A DNA stretch of 64,000 nucleotides, from the NCBI RefSeq assembly GCF_000348685.1, contig NZ_ANLA01000013.1, forward strand, positions 119,134 to 183,133, written 5' to 3'. Source of the stretch: Xanthomarina gelatinilytica. GTDB taxonomy: Bacteria; Bacteroidota; Bacteroidia; Flavobacteriales; Flavobacteriaceae. Below, piece by piece: positions 16,625 to 26,024 of this stretch (positions are counted from its first letter, which is position 1; every line of letters begins with the position of its first letter). The notes below the pieces were generated by a model. It was not told the DNA's origin and searched no databases. It was given only the letters and a program-made list of their open reading frames with translations. Both the position numbers and the translations under genes were made by a program.

Positions 16625-17422
16625 TTATCCTTTTAAAGATTCAAACCTTAGCGCTTTAAAATATTCAAAAGATTTTGCCAATCTAGAACCATACCAAGAA
16701 AACAATTCGCCATCTACCAATAACACCTTTGCCTGGGGAAACTTGTTTTTCATATCTGTTACATGCGAATCTTTAAACGGAAATGGCTCTGTTGAAAGCA
16801 TGATAACTTCAACCTGCCCATCGATATCTTTATCCAAATCAATCTCTGGATACCTCTCTAAGTTTTGAAACAGGTTTTCAAATAAAGCTTCCTGCATCAA
16901 GTTATTGATAAAGGTGTGGTTTGCGGCTACCATCCATGGATGTTTCCAAATAAAATAAACAGTTTTTAATGGAGCTAAGCCCTTGATATCCTCCTGGAAT
17001 TTTAGTCGTTCCTGTTTTATGGTTGCAACTAGTTTCCCTGCTTTATCTTCCACTGTAAACAAGTTGCCATACATGTGTATCAATTCCAAACAATCTTCAA
17101 GGGTATGAATGTCGCTAATATGAACGGGAGCTATGGTCTCCAAAACCTCTATCATTTCTTGGGTATTCTCTTCCTTGTTGCAAAGAATGATATCTGGCTG
17201 AAGCGCTTTTATCTTATCGAAATGCACCTGTTTGGTACCTCCAACCACCTGCTTGTCGGAGAGTAAGTGTTTTGGATGCACACAGAATTTTGTAATGCCT
17301 ACAAGGGAAGGCTCCAAACCTAAATCGCATAACAATTCTGTTTGGGATGGCACTAAAGACACAATCCGTTTTGGGACATGCATTATTTGAATTGTTCTAT
17401 TTAGTTGGTCCACTATTGTCAT
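16625..17422 (-). CDS. Helical-backbone metal receptor / BtuF-like binding protein without signal peptide
   Basis: 265 residues. The pattern PKRIVSLVPSQTELLCDLGL, VVGGTKQ and LQPDIILCNKEEN matches the BtuF/FecB-type periplasmic binding fold, with two lobes joined by a long helix. Members bind cobalamin or ferric chelates. Unlike classical BtuF there is no N-terminal signal peptide (starts MTIVDQLNRTIQIM), so as read it would stay in the cytoplasm. No ABC permease or ATPase lies nearby. B12-dependent icmF and nrdJ lie within a few kb, which hints at cobalamin but does not prove it. Confidence 0.8.
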   Translation of the reverse strand: MTIVDQLNRTIQIMHVPKRIVSLVPSQTELLCDLGLEPSLVGITKFCVHPKHLLSDKQVVGGTKQVHFDKIKALQPDIILCNKEENTQEMIEVLETIAPVHISDIHTLEDCLELIHMYGNLFTVEDKAGKLVATIKQERLKFQEDIKGLAPLKTVYFIWKHPWMVAANHTFINNLMQEALFENLFQNLERYPEIDLDKDIDGQVEVIMLSTEPFPFKDSHVTDMKNKFPQAKVLLVDGELFSWYGSRLAKSFEYFKALRFESLKG

Positions 17423-17494
17423 TGCGAATAAAATTTAAATTTTTCTGTGCCAATCTCTTAATTAAACAAAAAAAATCCCACGTCATTATCACTT

Positions 17495-18316
17495 CTAGGA
17501 TTGACTGTTGAGAATCACTTCCATTTCCTGTTGAAGCTCATTGGCTTTGTTTGCAGCTGCTTGAGCAAAATCCGTTTGATTGGAAGCATAAATGATGCCT
17601 CTAGAAGAGTTTATAAGTAAGCCAACATGTTTGTTTAATCCATACTTACAGACATCCTGAAGGTTTCCACCTTGAGCACCAACTCCTGGCACCAACAAAA
17701 AACTATCTGGAACAATCTTTCTAATGTCTGCTAAAAACGTGGCTTTGGTTGCTCCAACCACATACATCAAGTTCCTAGAGTTTTTATAGGTCTTAGACAC
17801 CTCAAGAACTTCTTTATATAATTCTTTATTATTGACCTTTAGCGTTTGAAAATCGAATGCGCCTGCATTGGACGTTAAGGCCAACATAATGGTGTGCTTG
17901 TCATGAAAAGCCAAAAAGGGCTCAACTGAATCCCTGCCCATATAAGGAGCTACCGTGACACTGTCAAAGCCCAAATCTTCAAAAAAAGCCTTGGCATACA
18001 TGCTGCTGGTATTTCCTATGTCGCCTCTTTTGGCATCTGCTATCGTAAAGATTTCTGGATAATTTGCATTGAGATATTGAATGGTTTTCTCTAAAGATTT
18101 CCATCCTTTTAACCCATAAGCTTCGTAAAAGGCAGTATTGGGTTTGTAAGCCACACACAACTGATGTGTGGCATCTATAATGGCTTTGTTAAAAGCAAAA
18201 ATAGGGTCTTCTTCCTGCAATAGATGTTGAGGGATCTTGTTTAAATCAACATCTAATCCAATACACAAAAAGGATTTCTTTTTTCTGATTTGTTCTGTGA
18301 GTTGCTGTGTTGTCAT
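17495..18316 (-). CDS. pyrF: Orotidine 5'-phosphate decarboxylase
   Basis: 273 residues, the longer form of the family. [14 protein letters not shown] at the N-terminus and the catalytic block [14 protein letters not shown] with the essential Lys are intact; the phosphate-binding PGVGAQGG is present. It makes UMP from OMP, the last step of de novo pyrimidine synthesis. It begins 34 bp after the prfA stop, and the gap is filled by a terminator hairpin, so expression probably depends on read-through (see findings). Confidence 0.94.
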   Translation of the reverse strand: MTTQQLTEQIRKKKSFLCIGLDVDLNKIPQHLLQEEDPIFAFNKAIIDATHQLCVAYKPNTAFYEAYGLKGWKSLEKTIQYLNANYPEIFTIADAKRGDIGNTSSMYAKAFFEDLGFDSVTVAPYMGRDSVEPFLAFHDKHTIMLALTSNAGAFDFQTLKVNNKELYKEVLEVSKTYKNSRNLMYVVGATKATFLADIRKIVPDSFLLVPGVGAQGGNLQDVCKYGLNKHVGLLINSSRGIIYASNQTDFAQAAANKANELQQEMEVILNSQS

Positions 18317-18321
18317 CTTAT

Positions 18322-18350
18322 AAAAAAAGCCTCAATTAAGAGGCCAGGTT
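18322..18350 (-). terminator. Terminator/attenuator between prfA and pyrF
   Basis: Read on the minus strand: GGCCTC, loop TTAATT, GAGGC, then seven T residues, ending 6 bp before the pyrF ATG. The hairpin starts about 4 bp after the prfA stop codon, leaving no room for a promoter between terminator and pyrF. Confidence 0.75.
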
Positions 18351-19427
18351 TTAAATAATATCTGTATTTGCTTTTAACTTTTCTGTATTCTCAGCCAACT
18401 GAAGCTCATCTATTATACGCTGTATGTCTCCATTTACTATATTTTGCAAATCGTAAAGGGTTAAACCAATTCTATGATCTGTAACACGTCCTTGAGGATA
18501 ATTGTAAGTTCTAATTTTGGCACTTCTATCTCCTGAACTTACCATAGAGCCACGTTTGGCAGCATCTTCGGCTTGCTTTTTGGCCAGCTCGATATCGTAT
18601 AATCTGGAGCGCAATACCTTAAACGCTTTTTCTTTGTTTTTATGCTGTGATTTTTGGTCTTGACATTGAGCCACCAATCCTGTGGGAATATGTGTTAATC
18701 GCACAGCCGAGTAGGTTGTGTTCACCGACTGTCCTCCTGGTCCAGACGAACAGAAAAAATCTATTCGTACATCTTTTGGGTTGATTTCCACATCAAACTC
18801 TTCAGCTTCCGGAAACACCATAACAGTAGCAGCACTTGTATGCACACGTCCTTGGGTTTCTGTTTGTGGCACACGCTGTACACGATGCACACCTGCTTCA
18901 AATTTCAAGGTGCCATAAACATCCTCGCCAGTCACCTCAAACTGAATTTCCTTGAACCCACCATTGGTGCCCTCGCTAAAATCCACAGTATCCACTTTCC
19001 ATCCTTTGCTTTCGCAATATTTGGTGTACATTCTAAATAAATCGCCTGCAAATATACTGGCTTCGTCTCCTCCTGTTCCTGCGCGTAGCTCAACTACGGC
19101 ATTTTTGGAATCTTCAGGGTCTTTGGGTATTAAAAGGAGTTTTATTTCTTCTTCCAATTTCGGAATCCCTTCTTTGGCCTCCTCATATTGCATTTTGGCC
19201 ATGTCCACCATTTCGGGATCACTTCCATCAGAAATAATGTCCTCAGCTTCTTTTAAGTTCTCGGTAAGGGTTATATACTGCTCACGTTTGTCCATTAACA
19301 CACGTAAATCTTTGTATTCTTTATTTAACTCCACATAACGTTTTTGATCTGAAATAATATCTGGTTGGATGATTAAATCGCTAACCTCATCAAAACGTTG
19401 CTTTACTATTTGTAATTTATCTAACAT
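18351..19427 (-). CDS. prfA: Peptide chain release factor 1
   Basis: 358 residues from the chosen start [17 protein letters not shown]; the upstream eight codons are not part of the family. The GGQ peptidyl-hydrolysis motif is in [17 protein letters not shown], and the stop-codon-reading region carries the PxT type motif expected for RF1 in the preceding domain. It releases peptides at UAA and UAG. Upstream neighbour of pyrF on the same strand. Confidence 0.95.
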   Translation of the reverse strand: MLDKLQIVKQRFDEVSDLIIQPDIISDQKRYVELNKEYKDLRVLMDKREQYITLTENLKEAEDIISDGSDPEMVDMAKMQYEEAKEGIPKLEEEIKLLLIPKDPEDSKNAVVELRAGTGGDEASIFAGDLFRMYTKYCESKGWKVDTVDFSEGTNGGFKEIQFEVTGEDVYGTLKFEAGVHRVQRVPQTETQGRVHTSAATVMVFPEAEEFDVEINPKDVRIDFFCSSGPGGQSVNTTYSAVRLTHIPTGLVAQCQDQKSQHKNKEKAFKVLRSRLYDIELAKKQAEDAAKRGSMVSSGDRSAKIRTYNYPQGRVTDHRIGLTLYDLQNIVNGDIQRIIDELQLAENTEKLKANTDII

Positions 19428-19551
19428 GTACCATTCTAAATTGTGTGCCAAAAATACGATAATTTATGGATTTTGGAATTTTTTAAATTCCTGAATTTTA
19501 GCCTCTATCATTTCTTAGGAAATATTTTCAAAAAAAAGTCGTTTTTATACC

Positions 19552-19842
19552 ATGATGCAGCGTTTTGGAGCCATATGGTTATTTTACAAACCCTATTTTA
19601 TTTGGTCGTTTGCAATTAATATCGTGATCACGTTTGCAAATCCCCAACTTGTTCCTGCCATACTCACCAAACTGTTTTTAACCATTTTATTGTGGTACTT
19701 GATAAACGAAACCCATGCCAAACGCAAATTGATTTTTTACAACAACCTTGGCATTTCAACTTTAAAACTTTTCTGCGCAATATTTATAATTGACGTTCTG
19801 ATCATGATTGCGTATCTTTCTTTCATAAAAGCATTTATATAA
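19552..19842 (+). CDS. Small membrane protein of unknown function
   Basis: 96 residues (95 if the second ATG, in tandem, is used). Three hydrophobic segments: about 13-30, 38-50 and 70-92, with a basic loop ETHAKRKLIFYN between the second and third. No family recognised. It lies convergent with nrdJ and divergent from prfA, alone. The shared hairpin at 19841-19871 ends both it and nrdJ. Confidence 0.6.
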   Translation: MMQRFGAIWLFYKPYFIWSFAINIVITFANPQLVPAILTKLFLTILLWYLINETHAKRKLIFYNNLGISTLKLFCAIFIIDVLIMIAYLSFIKAFI

Positions 19843-19871
19843 AAAAAGGGAAGCTGTAAACAACCTCCCTT
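19841..19871. terminator. Bidirectional terminator between the membrane protein gene and nrdJ
   Basis: Stem AAGGGAAGC / GTCTCCCTT-type pairing with a loop of about ten bases; on the minus strand it is followed by seven T residues, so it mainly ends nrdJ. Confidence 0.7.
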
Positions 19872-19896
19872 ATACCATTAAATTCTATATATGTGA

Positions 19897-22455
19897 TTAT
19901 CCACACTTAGAAGAACCACAGTCCTTACAAGTTAAACAACCCTCTTGATAAATTAAATTCCCTGAACTACAATTGGTACAGGTTTGCCCTTTGGCTTGTG
20001 TTCCATCTTCCACATAACGCTTTAACGCTCTAACCACACCATTTTTCCAGGTGTTGATGGATTCACTATCCAGTTGCAGGCTATTGATTAAATCGACTAT
20101 CTTATCAATTGGCATTCCATGACGCAAGGTACTTGAAATCAATTTGGCATAGTTCCAATATTCTGGATTGAATTTATGCGACAAGCCTTCAATAGTGGTT
20201 TTGTAACCTCTTTTGTTTTGATATTGAAAATCGTAACGCGATGTTCCGTCTTCGTTTCTGTTTTTAATGATCAAGCCATTGTTTGCCCAACGTGGTATTA
20301 AAATACCATCTTCATCATCAGCCAAACCAGTAAATACTTCGTAAGGTTTACCATCAATCAAACCTATAAAGGCAATCCACTTTTCCTTGTTGTTTTGAAA
20401 ACGTACCACATCAGCTTCTAAAACTTGTGGCCTTTTTGTAGGGAAGGCTGTTAAGGTTTCTTGTTGCTCATCTTCTTTCTTTTCTTCGTTGGAAATCAAT
20501 ACACCTGAACGGGAACCATCTCTATAAACAGTTACTCCTTTACAACCTGCTTCCCAAGCTTCTAAGTACAATTTACCTACCAATTCTTCAGTTGCATCAT
20601 TAGGCAAATTGATAGTCACGCTGATGGAGTGATCCACCCATTTTTGCACAGCACCTTGCATGCTTACTTTGCTCATCCAATCCACATCGTTGGAAGTGGC
20701 TTTGTAATAAGGGGATTTTTTAACTATTTTATCGAGTTCTTCCTGAGTGTAATTCTTATCGGTAGCTATGCCGTTAACTTCCATCCATTGCTTGAATCTG
20801 TGATGAAACACCACATACTCTTCCCAAGAATCCCCAACCTCATCCACAAAATCCACACGTACATTTTTATCGTTAGGATTAACTTTTCTTCTACGCTTGT
20901 AAACTGGCATAAATACCGGCTCAATTCCTGAAGACGTTTGTGTCATTAAGCTGGTTGTTCCTGTTGGCGCAATCGTTAAAAGCGCAATGTTTCTGCGTCC
21001 ATGCTCCAACATTTCGTAATACAACTTATCATCAGCCTCTTTTAAACGTTGAATAAACGGATTGTTTTTTTCACGTTCAGCATCGAATATGGCAAATGCC
21101 CCTCTATCTTTTGCAGTGTAAACAGATGCTCTATAGGCTTCTATCCCTAGGGTTTTATGTACTTCAACAGAAAAGGCATTTCCTTTTTTGCTTCCGTATT
21201 TTATACCTAAAGCTGCCAACATATCACCTTCGGCAGTAATACCAATTCCGGTTCTACGACCTTCGTTGGCTTTGGTTTTAATATTCAACCATAGGTTTCT
21301 TTCGGTCGCTTTAACTTCATCCAATTCTGGATCAGCATCTATTTTAGCGATAATGGCATCGATTTTCTCCAATTCCAAATCGATAATATCGTCCATGATG
21401 CGTTGTGCCACATGAATGTGTTTTTTAAACAAGTCGAAGTTAAAAGTAGCTTTATCCGTAAACGGGTTTTCAACATACGAAAACAAGTTCATGGCCAACA
21501 ATCGGCAAGAGTCATAAGGACACAATGGGATTTCGCCACAAGGGTTCGTGGATACGGTTTTATAACCTAAATCGGCATAGCAATCTGGAACCGATTCCTT
21601 AATGATGGTATCCCAAAATAAAATACCAGGTTCTGCCGATTTCCATGCGTTGTGAACAATTTTTTTCCAAAGCTTATTGGCTTCAATGGTTTTTGAAAAC
21701 TTAGGGTTGCTGCTGAATATTGGATATTTCTGAGTATAGGTTGAATTAGCTTTTACAGCCTTCATAAATTCATCATCAATTCTAACCGAAACATTGGCTC
21801 CAGTAACTTTACCTTGTTCCAATTTAGCATCTATAAAATCTTCGGAATCCGGATGGTTGATAGACACCGATAACATGAGCGCTCCACGACGACCATCTTG
21901 CGCAACCTCTCTTGTTGAATTAGAATAACGTTCCATAAAAGGCACGATACCTGTTGAAGTTAACGCCGAGTTTTTTACAGGAGAGCCTTTAGGTCGAATG
22001 TGAGACAAATCGTGACCAACACCTCCACGACGTTTCATAAGTTGTACTTGTTCTTGATCAATTTTCATGATACCACCATAGGAATCGGAATTGCCTTCGT
22101 TTCCTATAACAAAACAGTTGGAAAGCGAAGCTATTTGGTAAGGATTACCAATTCCAGCCATAGGACTTCCTTGTGGTACGATGTATTTAAAATCTTTAAT
22201 TAAGTCGAAGATGGTCTCTTCGGACAATGGATTTGGGTAACGCGACTCGATTCTTGCAATTTCTTTTGCAATTCGCCTATGCATATCGTTTGGAGTCAGT
22301 TCGTATAAATTGCCCTCAGAATCTTTTAAGGCGTATTTATTGATCCATACGCGAGCAGCTAAATCGTCTCCATTAAAATATTTCACAGAAGCTTCAAAGG
22401 CGTCGTCTTGTGAATAGGTTGTAGGAAGCACTTTTGGTTGGGTTTGTACACTCAT
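19897..22455 (-). CDS. nrdJ: Adenosylcobalamin-dependent ribonucleotide reductase (class II)
   Basis: 852 residues. The ten-stranded barrel carries SNCFVIGNEGNSDSYGG, STNPCGEIPLCPYDSC and APTGTTSLM, with the thiyl and redox cysteines; the C-terminus ends in a CxxC-rich zinc-ribbon-like tail (CTNCSSGN, CLTCKDCGSSKCG) that regenerates the active site. It reduces ribonucleotides to deoxyribonucleotides using B12 instead of a tyrosyl radical, so it works with or without oxygen. Stands alone. No cobalamin riboswitch was seen upstream. Confidence 0.94.
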   Translation of the reverse strand: MSVQTQPKVLPTTYSQDDAFEASVKYFNGDDLAARVWINKYALKDSEGNLYELTPNDMHRRIAKEIARIESRYPNPLSEETIFDLIKDFKYIVPQGSPMAGIGNPYQIASLSNCFVIGNEGNSDSYGGIMKIDQEQVQLMKRRGGVGHDLSHIRPKGSPVKNSALTSTGIVPFMERYSNSTREVAQDGRRGALMLSVSINHPDSEDFIDAKLEQGKVTGANVSVRIDDEFMKAVKANSTYTQKYPIFSSNPKFSKTIEANKLWKKIVHNAWKSAEPGILFWDTIIKESVPDCYADLGYKTVSTNPCGEIPLCPYDSCRLLAMNLFSYVENPFTDKATFNFDLFKKHIHVAQRIMDDIIDLELEKIDAIIAKIDADPELDEVKATERNLWLNIKTKANEGRRTGIGITAEGDMLAALGIKYGSKKGNAFSVEVHKTLGIEAYRASVYTAKDRGAFAIFDAEREKNNPFIQRLKEADDKLYYEMLEHGRRNIALLTIAPTGTTSLMTQTSSGIEPVFMPVYKRRRKVNPNDKNVRVDFVDEVGDSWEEYVVFHHRFKQWMEVNGIATDKNYTQEELDKIVKKSPYYKATSNDVDWMSKVSMQGAVQKWVDHSISVTINLPNDATEELVGKLYLEAWEAGCKGVTVYRDGSRSGVLISNEEKKEDEQQETLTAFPTKRPQVLEADVVRFQNNKEKWIAFIGLIDGKPYEVFTGLADDEDGILIPRWANNGLIIKNRNEDGTSRYDFQYQNKRGYKTTIEGLSHKFNPEYWNYAKLISSTLRHGMPIDKIVDLINSLQLDSESINTWKNGVVRALKRYVEDGTQAKGQTCTNCSSGNLIYQEGCLTCKDCGSSKCG

Positions 22456-22634
22456 TTTTTCGGTCTTGTTTTAAAATATTTTTGTTTTTCTAATTTCATG
22501 TAAATTAAACAAAAATTTAGCACTTAAAACATGATTAAAATCATAAAGTTTACAAGAAAAAAATGTAACGTATTGTTTTTTAGGTGTTTAAAAATTTATT
22601 AACAATAAAAAGTTAACAAATTTTTTATTTTAAG

Positions 22635-23588
22635 TTAAAAGTCAACAACCACTCCAACACCAAGGATTTGCTTCCATTGCACCAAGGCTCCTACGGTTTC
22701 ATAGTCACCTTCAACATCTGTTTCCACGATTGTTTTTACATCGTTATCGTATTTAAGATGCGACCCAAAATTGGCTTTTATAAAACTGTTCACCTTAAAA
22801 TCGAAATTAATTTGCCAATCAACGTCAATATTTCCAAATTCATTTAAGTAATCTGTATAAAAACTTACATAATTGGAAAGCAAGACATTTTGAAAGATCT
22901 CCCTTTCATACACACTGGTTAAAAGAATGCCTATTTCGTTTCTAACGCGTTCTCCTTTTTGCACCAAATTTCCTTCGTCATCATACACTGCTGGCGCAAC
23001 ACCAAATGACCCAGCATTTGCCAGCTTGTCATCCAATACAAAGGTGGTTTTCATGGTTAAAGGGGAAAAATAGATTGAGAGTTCTTCTATATTTTTTCCA
23101 TATTCCATGCCTCCACCTATAAACAGATAACCTGGAGCCATAAATCTGGACAGCACATTGGTATCGTCTGGATAGTTGTACCCTTTTGTGAACTGTGTTT
23201 TAAAATTAAACCTTGAAGAAAAAAACCAATTGCTGTATTCGTTTTTTTTATAACCTAAAGTAGAACTGACATCCAAAATATCGTCTGTTTTTCTCAAGCC
23301 TTGATTTTCTTGTTTATTGATTCCATATCGGGAAATCAAAATACTTTGCCAAATTAAGTGTTTGTACCTGTATTTTAAGATACTTTCAAAATTGAACAAG
23401 GCAGAAATGGAATTACTTCCTCCTGCGTTCCAATTAACAAAAGCAACCTCGCTTATAAGCGCACTGGCTTTATTTTTATGGGTCCATTTTGGTATGGTGA
23501 TATCTTCTGTTTTGAAAAACAATGAATCTGGTTGAGAAAAAACAAATTGGCAACTAATGAAAGATACAATGAACAAAAACTTTTTCAT
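22635..23588 (-). CDS. DUF3078 secreted protein
   Basis: 317 residues from the chosen start MKKFLFIVSFISCQFVFSQ; the frame is open 60 codons further, but that region is the 3' end of purM read out of frame. Signal peptide ending in FSQ, then a chain of amphipathic beta strands with aromatic residues (WNAGGSNSISALFNFE, YKHLIWQSILISRYG) ending in VGVVVDF, which points to an outer-membrane beta-barrel. DUF3078 has no established function. 19 bp after the purM stop, so probably co-transcribed. Confidence 0.85.
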   Translation of the reverse strand: MKKFLFIVSFISCQFVFSQPDSLFFKTEDITIPKWTHKNKASALISEVAFVNWNAGGSNSISALFNFESILKYRYKHLIWQSILISRYGINKQENQGLRKTDDILDVSSTLGYKKNEYSNWFFSSRFNFKTQFTKGYNYPDDTNVLSRFMAPGYLFIGGGMEYGKNIEELSIYFSPLTMKTTFVLDDKLANAGSFGVAPAVYDDEGNLVQKGERVRNEIGILLTSVYEREIFQNVLLSNYVSFYTDYLNEFGNIDVDWQINFDFKVNSFIKANFGSHLKYDNDVKTIVETDVEGDYETVGALVQWKQILGVGVVVDF

Positions 23589-23607
23589 GAATCTGATTTT
23601 TAAAAAA

Positions 23608-24786
23608 CTAATAAACAAACACTCCAAACTCACTATTGATAGTAAGTTTCTTTTTTTCAGAAGCTTCAACACGACCGATGATTTTAGCATCCACTTGAAA
23701 GGATTTTGAAATATCAATGATGTCCTGAGCAACTTCGGGCGACACATACAACTCCATACGATGGCCACAGTTAAACACCTGATACATTTCCTTCCAATCT
23801 GTTTTGGATTGCTCCTGAATAAGCTTAAACAACGGAGGAACAGGGAACATATTATCTTTTACAACGTGAAGTTTATCTATAAAATGGAGAATCTTGGTTT
23901 GTGCCCCACCACTGCAATGCACCATGCCATGAATGACATTACTTTGATGTTTGGATAATATTTTTTTTATAATTGGTGCATAAGTCCTGGTTGGCGACAA
24001 CACCAATTTTCCGGCATCTATGGGCGAATCCTTTACAGCATCTGTAAGCCTTACTTGTCCGGAATACACTAAATTATCAGGGACTGAAGCATCGTAACTT
24101 TCTGGGTATTTTTCTGCCAAATACTTGTGGAACACATCGTGTCTTGCAGAGGTCAATCCGTTGGAGCCCATACCTCCATTATAGCTTTTCTCGTATGAAG
24201 CTTGTCCAAAAGACTCCAAGCCCACAATAACATCCCCTGGTCTTATGTTGGCGTTATCAATAACCTCACTGCGCTTTAATCTGGCCGTAACCGTGGAGTC
24301 CACAATAATGGTCCTAACCAGATCACCAACATCGGCAGTTTCGCCTCCTGTTGAATGAATAGTCACACCAAAAGAGTTTAATTCTGAAATAAGTTCTTCC
24401 GTTCCATTGATAATTGCAGCAATAACCTCACCAGGAATCAGGTTTTTATTCCTTCCAATGGTTGAAGAGAGCATGATATGGTCTGTTGCGCCCACACACA
24501 GTAAATCGTCCACGTTCATGATAAGTGCATCTTGCGCAATTCCTTTCCAAACCGACAAGTCTCCGGTTTCTTTCCAGTACATATAGGCCAAAGAACTTTT
24601 GGTACCTGCACCATCGGCATGCATGACCAAGCAGTATGCATCATCATGGGTTAAATAGTCTGGAACAATTTTACAAAAAGCCTTGGGAAACAGCCCTTTA
24701 TCGATGTTTTTTATAGCCTTGTGTACATCTTCTTTTGAGGCAGAAACACCTCTTTGCGCATATCTTTTGCTTACTTCTTCGCTCAT
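23608..24786 (-). CDS. purM: Phosphoribosylformylglycinamidine cyclo-ligase (AIR synthase)
   Basis: 392 residues, the long form seen in Bacteroidota. SEEVSKRYAQRGVSASKEDV at the start, the ATP-binding HADGAGTKSS and GGETADVGDLVR blocks, and GMVHCSGGAQTKI in the C-terminal domain. It closes the imidazole ring of purines, turning FGAM into AIR. Upstream of the DUF3078 gene with 19 bp between them and downstream of a gene for an outer-membrane protein on the same strand (39-bp gap), so the three may share a transcript. Confidence 0.92.
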   Translation of the reverse strand: MSEEVSKRYAQRGVSASKEDVHKAIKNIDKGLFPKAFCKIVPDYLTHDDAYCLVMHADGAGTKSSLAYMYWKETGDLSVWKGIAQDALIMNVDDLLCVGATDHIMLSSTIGRNKNLIPGEVIAAIINGTEELISELNSFGVTIHSTGGETADVGDLVRTIIVDSTVTARLKRSEVIDNANIRPGDVIVGLESFGQASYEKSYNGGMGSNGLTSARHDVFHKYLAEKYPESYDASVPDNLVYSGQVRLTDAVKDSPIDAGKLVLSPTRTYAPIIKKILSKHQSNVIHGMVHCSGGAQTKILHFIDKLHVVKDNMFPVPPLFKLIQEQSKTDWKEMYQVFNCGHRMELYVSPEVAQDIIDISKSFQVDAKIIGRVEASEKKKLTINSEFGVFVY

Positions 24787-24825
24787 GACAGTGGTTTGAG
24801 GGCAAAAGTAAGAATAGTTATTTAT

Positions 24826-25479
24826 TTATTTGTTAATAATGGGATTGGAATTGATGATTGTAGGCTCGTTTTCATTAGTTTTAACTTTTCTTTTAGAACC
24901 TCCAAAGTAAAAATTCAGCCCAAGGGCCATTCTCCAATACACATCGTCCGATTCCCCATAAATCCTGCCATCCAACTCATCGCTATAAACATAATTGTAA
25001 TCTGAATACAACTTAACACCTATTTTATCTGTCACAATGTATTCCAACCCCAAGCCTCCCTGCATTTTAGCAGCAGTTTGATCGAAATAGTTCGCAGCAT
25101 TCAAACCTCCACCAATATAAGCATAAGGTGAAAACCTGCTGTAGGGGAATAAGGTCGTTTCCAAATTGACATCAAAAGACATAAAGCCTTCGTTCAATAC
25201 ATCTTTATAAGCCAAATTGAATTTGTTATAGCTTAGGTTGACATTTAAATAAGGGATGATGTATCTCTTATAACCAAGGTGCATATAAATTTCAAACATG
25301 GCATTGGCATAGTCCCCATTTGGAACCGAGGACCCAATAGCCACATCCACTACGTTATTCCCTCTTAAGCTATGGAACTCCTGTTTTAAAACAGCTTTTT
25401 TTTGAGCCCATCCATTGAAACCACTCAATCCAATTAACAGTATAAACAAGCATTGGACTTGAAGTTGTCTTTTCTTCAT
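24826..25479 (-). CDS. Outer-membrane beta-barrel protein
   Basis: 217 residues. N-terminal signal peptide (hydrophobic LFILLIGLSG, ending near WAQ), followed by alternating beta-strand segments (VDVAIGSSVPNGDYANAMFE, YIGGGLNAANYF, GGLGLEYIVTDKIGVKLYSD) and a final strand ALGLNFYFGG before a basic tail of about 20 residues. Small OmpW/OmpA-like barrel by appearance; no specific family or ligand assigned. Confidence 0.72.
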   Translation of the reverse strand: MKKRQLQVQCLFILLIGLSGFNGWAQKKAVLKQEFHSLRGNNVVDVAIGSSVPNGDYANAMFEIYMHLGYKRYIIPYLNVNLSYNKFNLAYKDVLNEGFMSFDVNLETTLFPYSRFSPYAYIGGGLNAANYFDQTAAKMQGGLGLEYIVTDKIGVKLYSDYNYVYSDELDGRIYGESDDVYWRMALGLNFYFGGSKRKVKTNENEPTIINSNPIINK

Positions 25480-25595
25480 TTTTTAAAATATTTTAGAATT
25501 GCCATCTAGCAATTTATCGCTGCAATATAGCAAATAATCAATTACTTAGCCGTTTTTAAGAAAGCTTGAACAAAACACTGATTTTATTCCATAAA

Positions 25596-25644
25596 AAAAC
25601 ACTGATTTTTCAAGAAAAATATCTGAAAAAAAATCAGTGCTTGG
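25596..25644 (-). terminator. Terminator after the small secreted peptide gene
   Basis: Minus-strand stem CACTGATTTTT / AAAAATCAGTG with a long loop, followed by seven T residues. It lies about 60 bp after the stop of the 44-residue peptide gene. Confidence 0.65.
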
Positions 25645-25705
25645 AAAACCTTAATTAAAAGGTCAATATTTAAATAAGCAATTGCTTAAAATAAAAAAAG
25701 CAACG

Positions 25706-25840
25706 TTATTTTAAAAGTTTTGTTTGTTGATGAACGATTAAATCCTTCTGAGCGTTATCCTTATGCTTCTCACTGTTTCTTTGTGAAAATATAAAGGTTG
25801 CAGCCATAAGCATAAGAACACTTATAATGAGCCTTTTCAT
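25706..25840 (-). CDS. 44-residue peptide with signal sequence, unknown function
   Basis: Too short for the usual cut-off. The translation begins MKRLIISVLMLMAATFIFSQ, a good signal peptide with cleavage after FSQ, then a 24-residue hydrophilic, Lys/Gln-rich remainder ending TKLLK. A terminator hairpin follows. Secreted or periplasmic. No family recognised; the Lys-rich mature part could be an RNA/DNA- or membrane-binding peptide, but this is speculation. Confidence 0.55.
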   Translation of the reverse strand: MKRLIISVLMLMAATFIFSQRNSEKHKDNAQKDLIVHQQTKLLK

Positions 25841-25967
25841 GTTAATTTGTATAATTGATTAATAGCTCTGCTAAAGTACTAAAAAGCAGCCTATTTCAAG
25901 AGCCATAAGTGAACTTTTCGTTAACTTACAAATTAAATCAGATAAACGACATCGTGATTATTTAAGA

Positions 25968-25998
25968 CAAAAAAGTCCTGTTTCCCAGGACTTTTAAA
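25968..25998 (-). terminator. Terminator of glutamine synthetase III gene
   Basis: Stem AAAAGTCCTG / CAGGACTTTT with loop TTTCC-type and six T residues on the minus strand, 30 bp after the stop. Confidence 0.8.
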
Positions 25999-26024
25999 AT
26001 GTATGTGTTTTAACAAAAGAAAAG

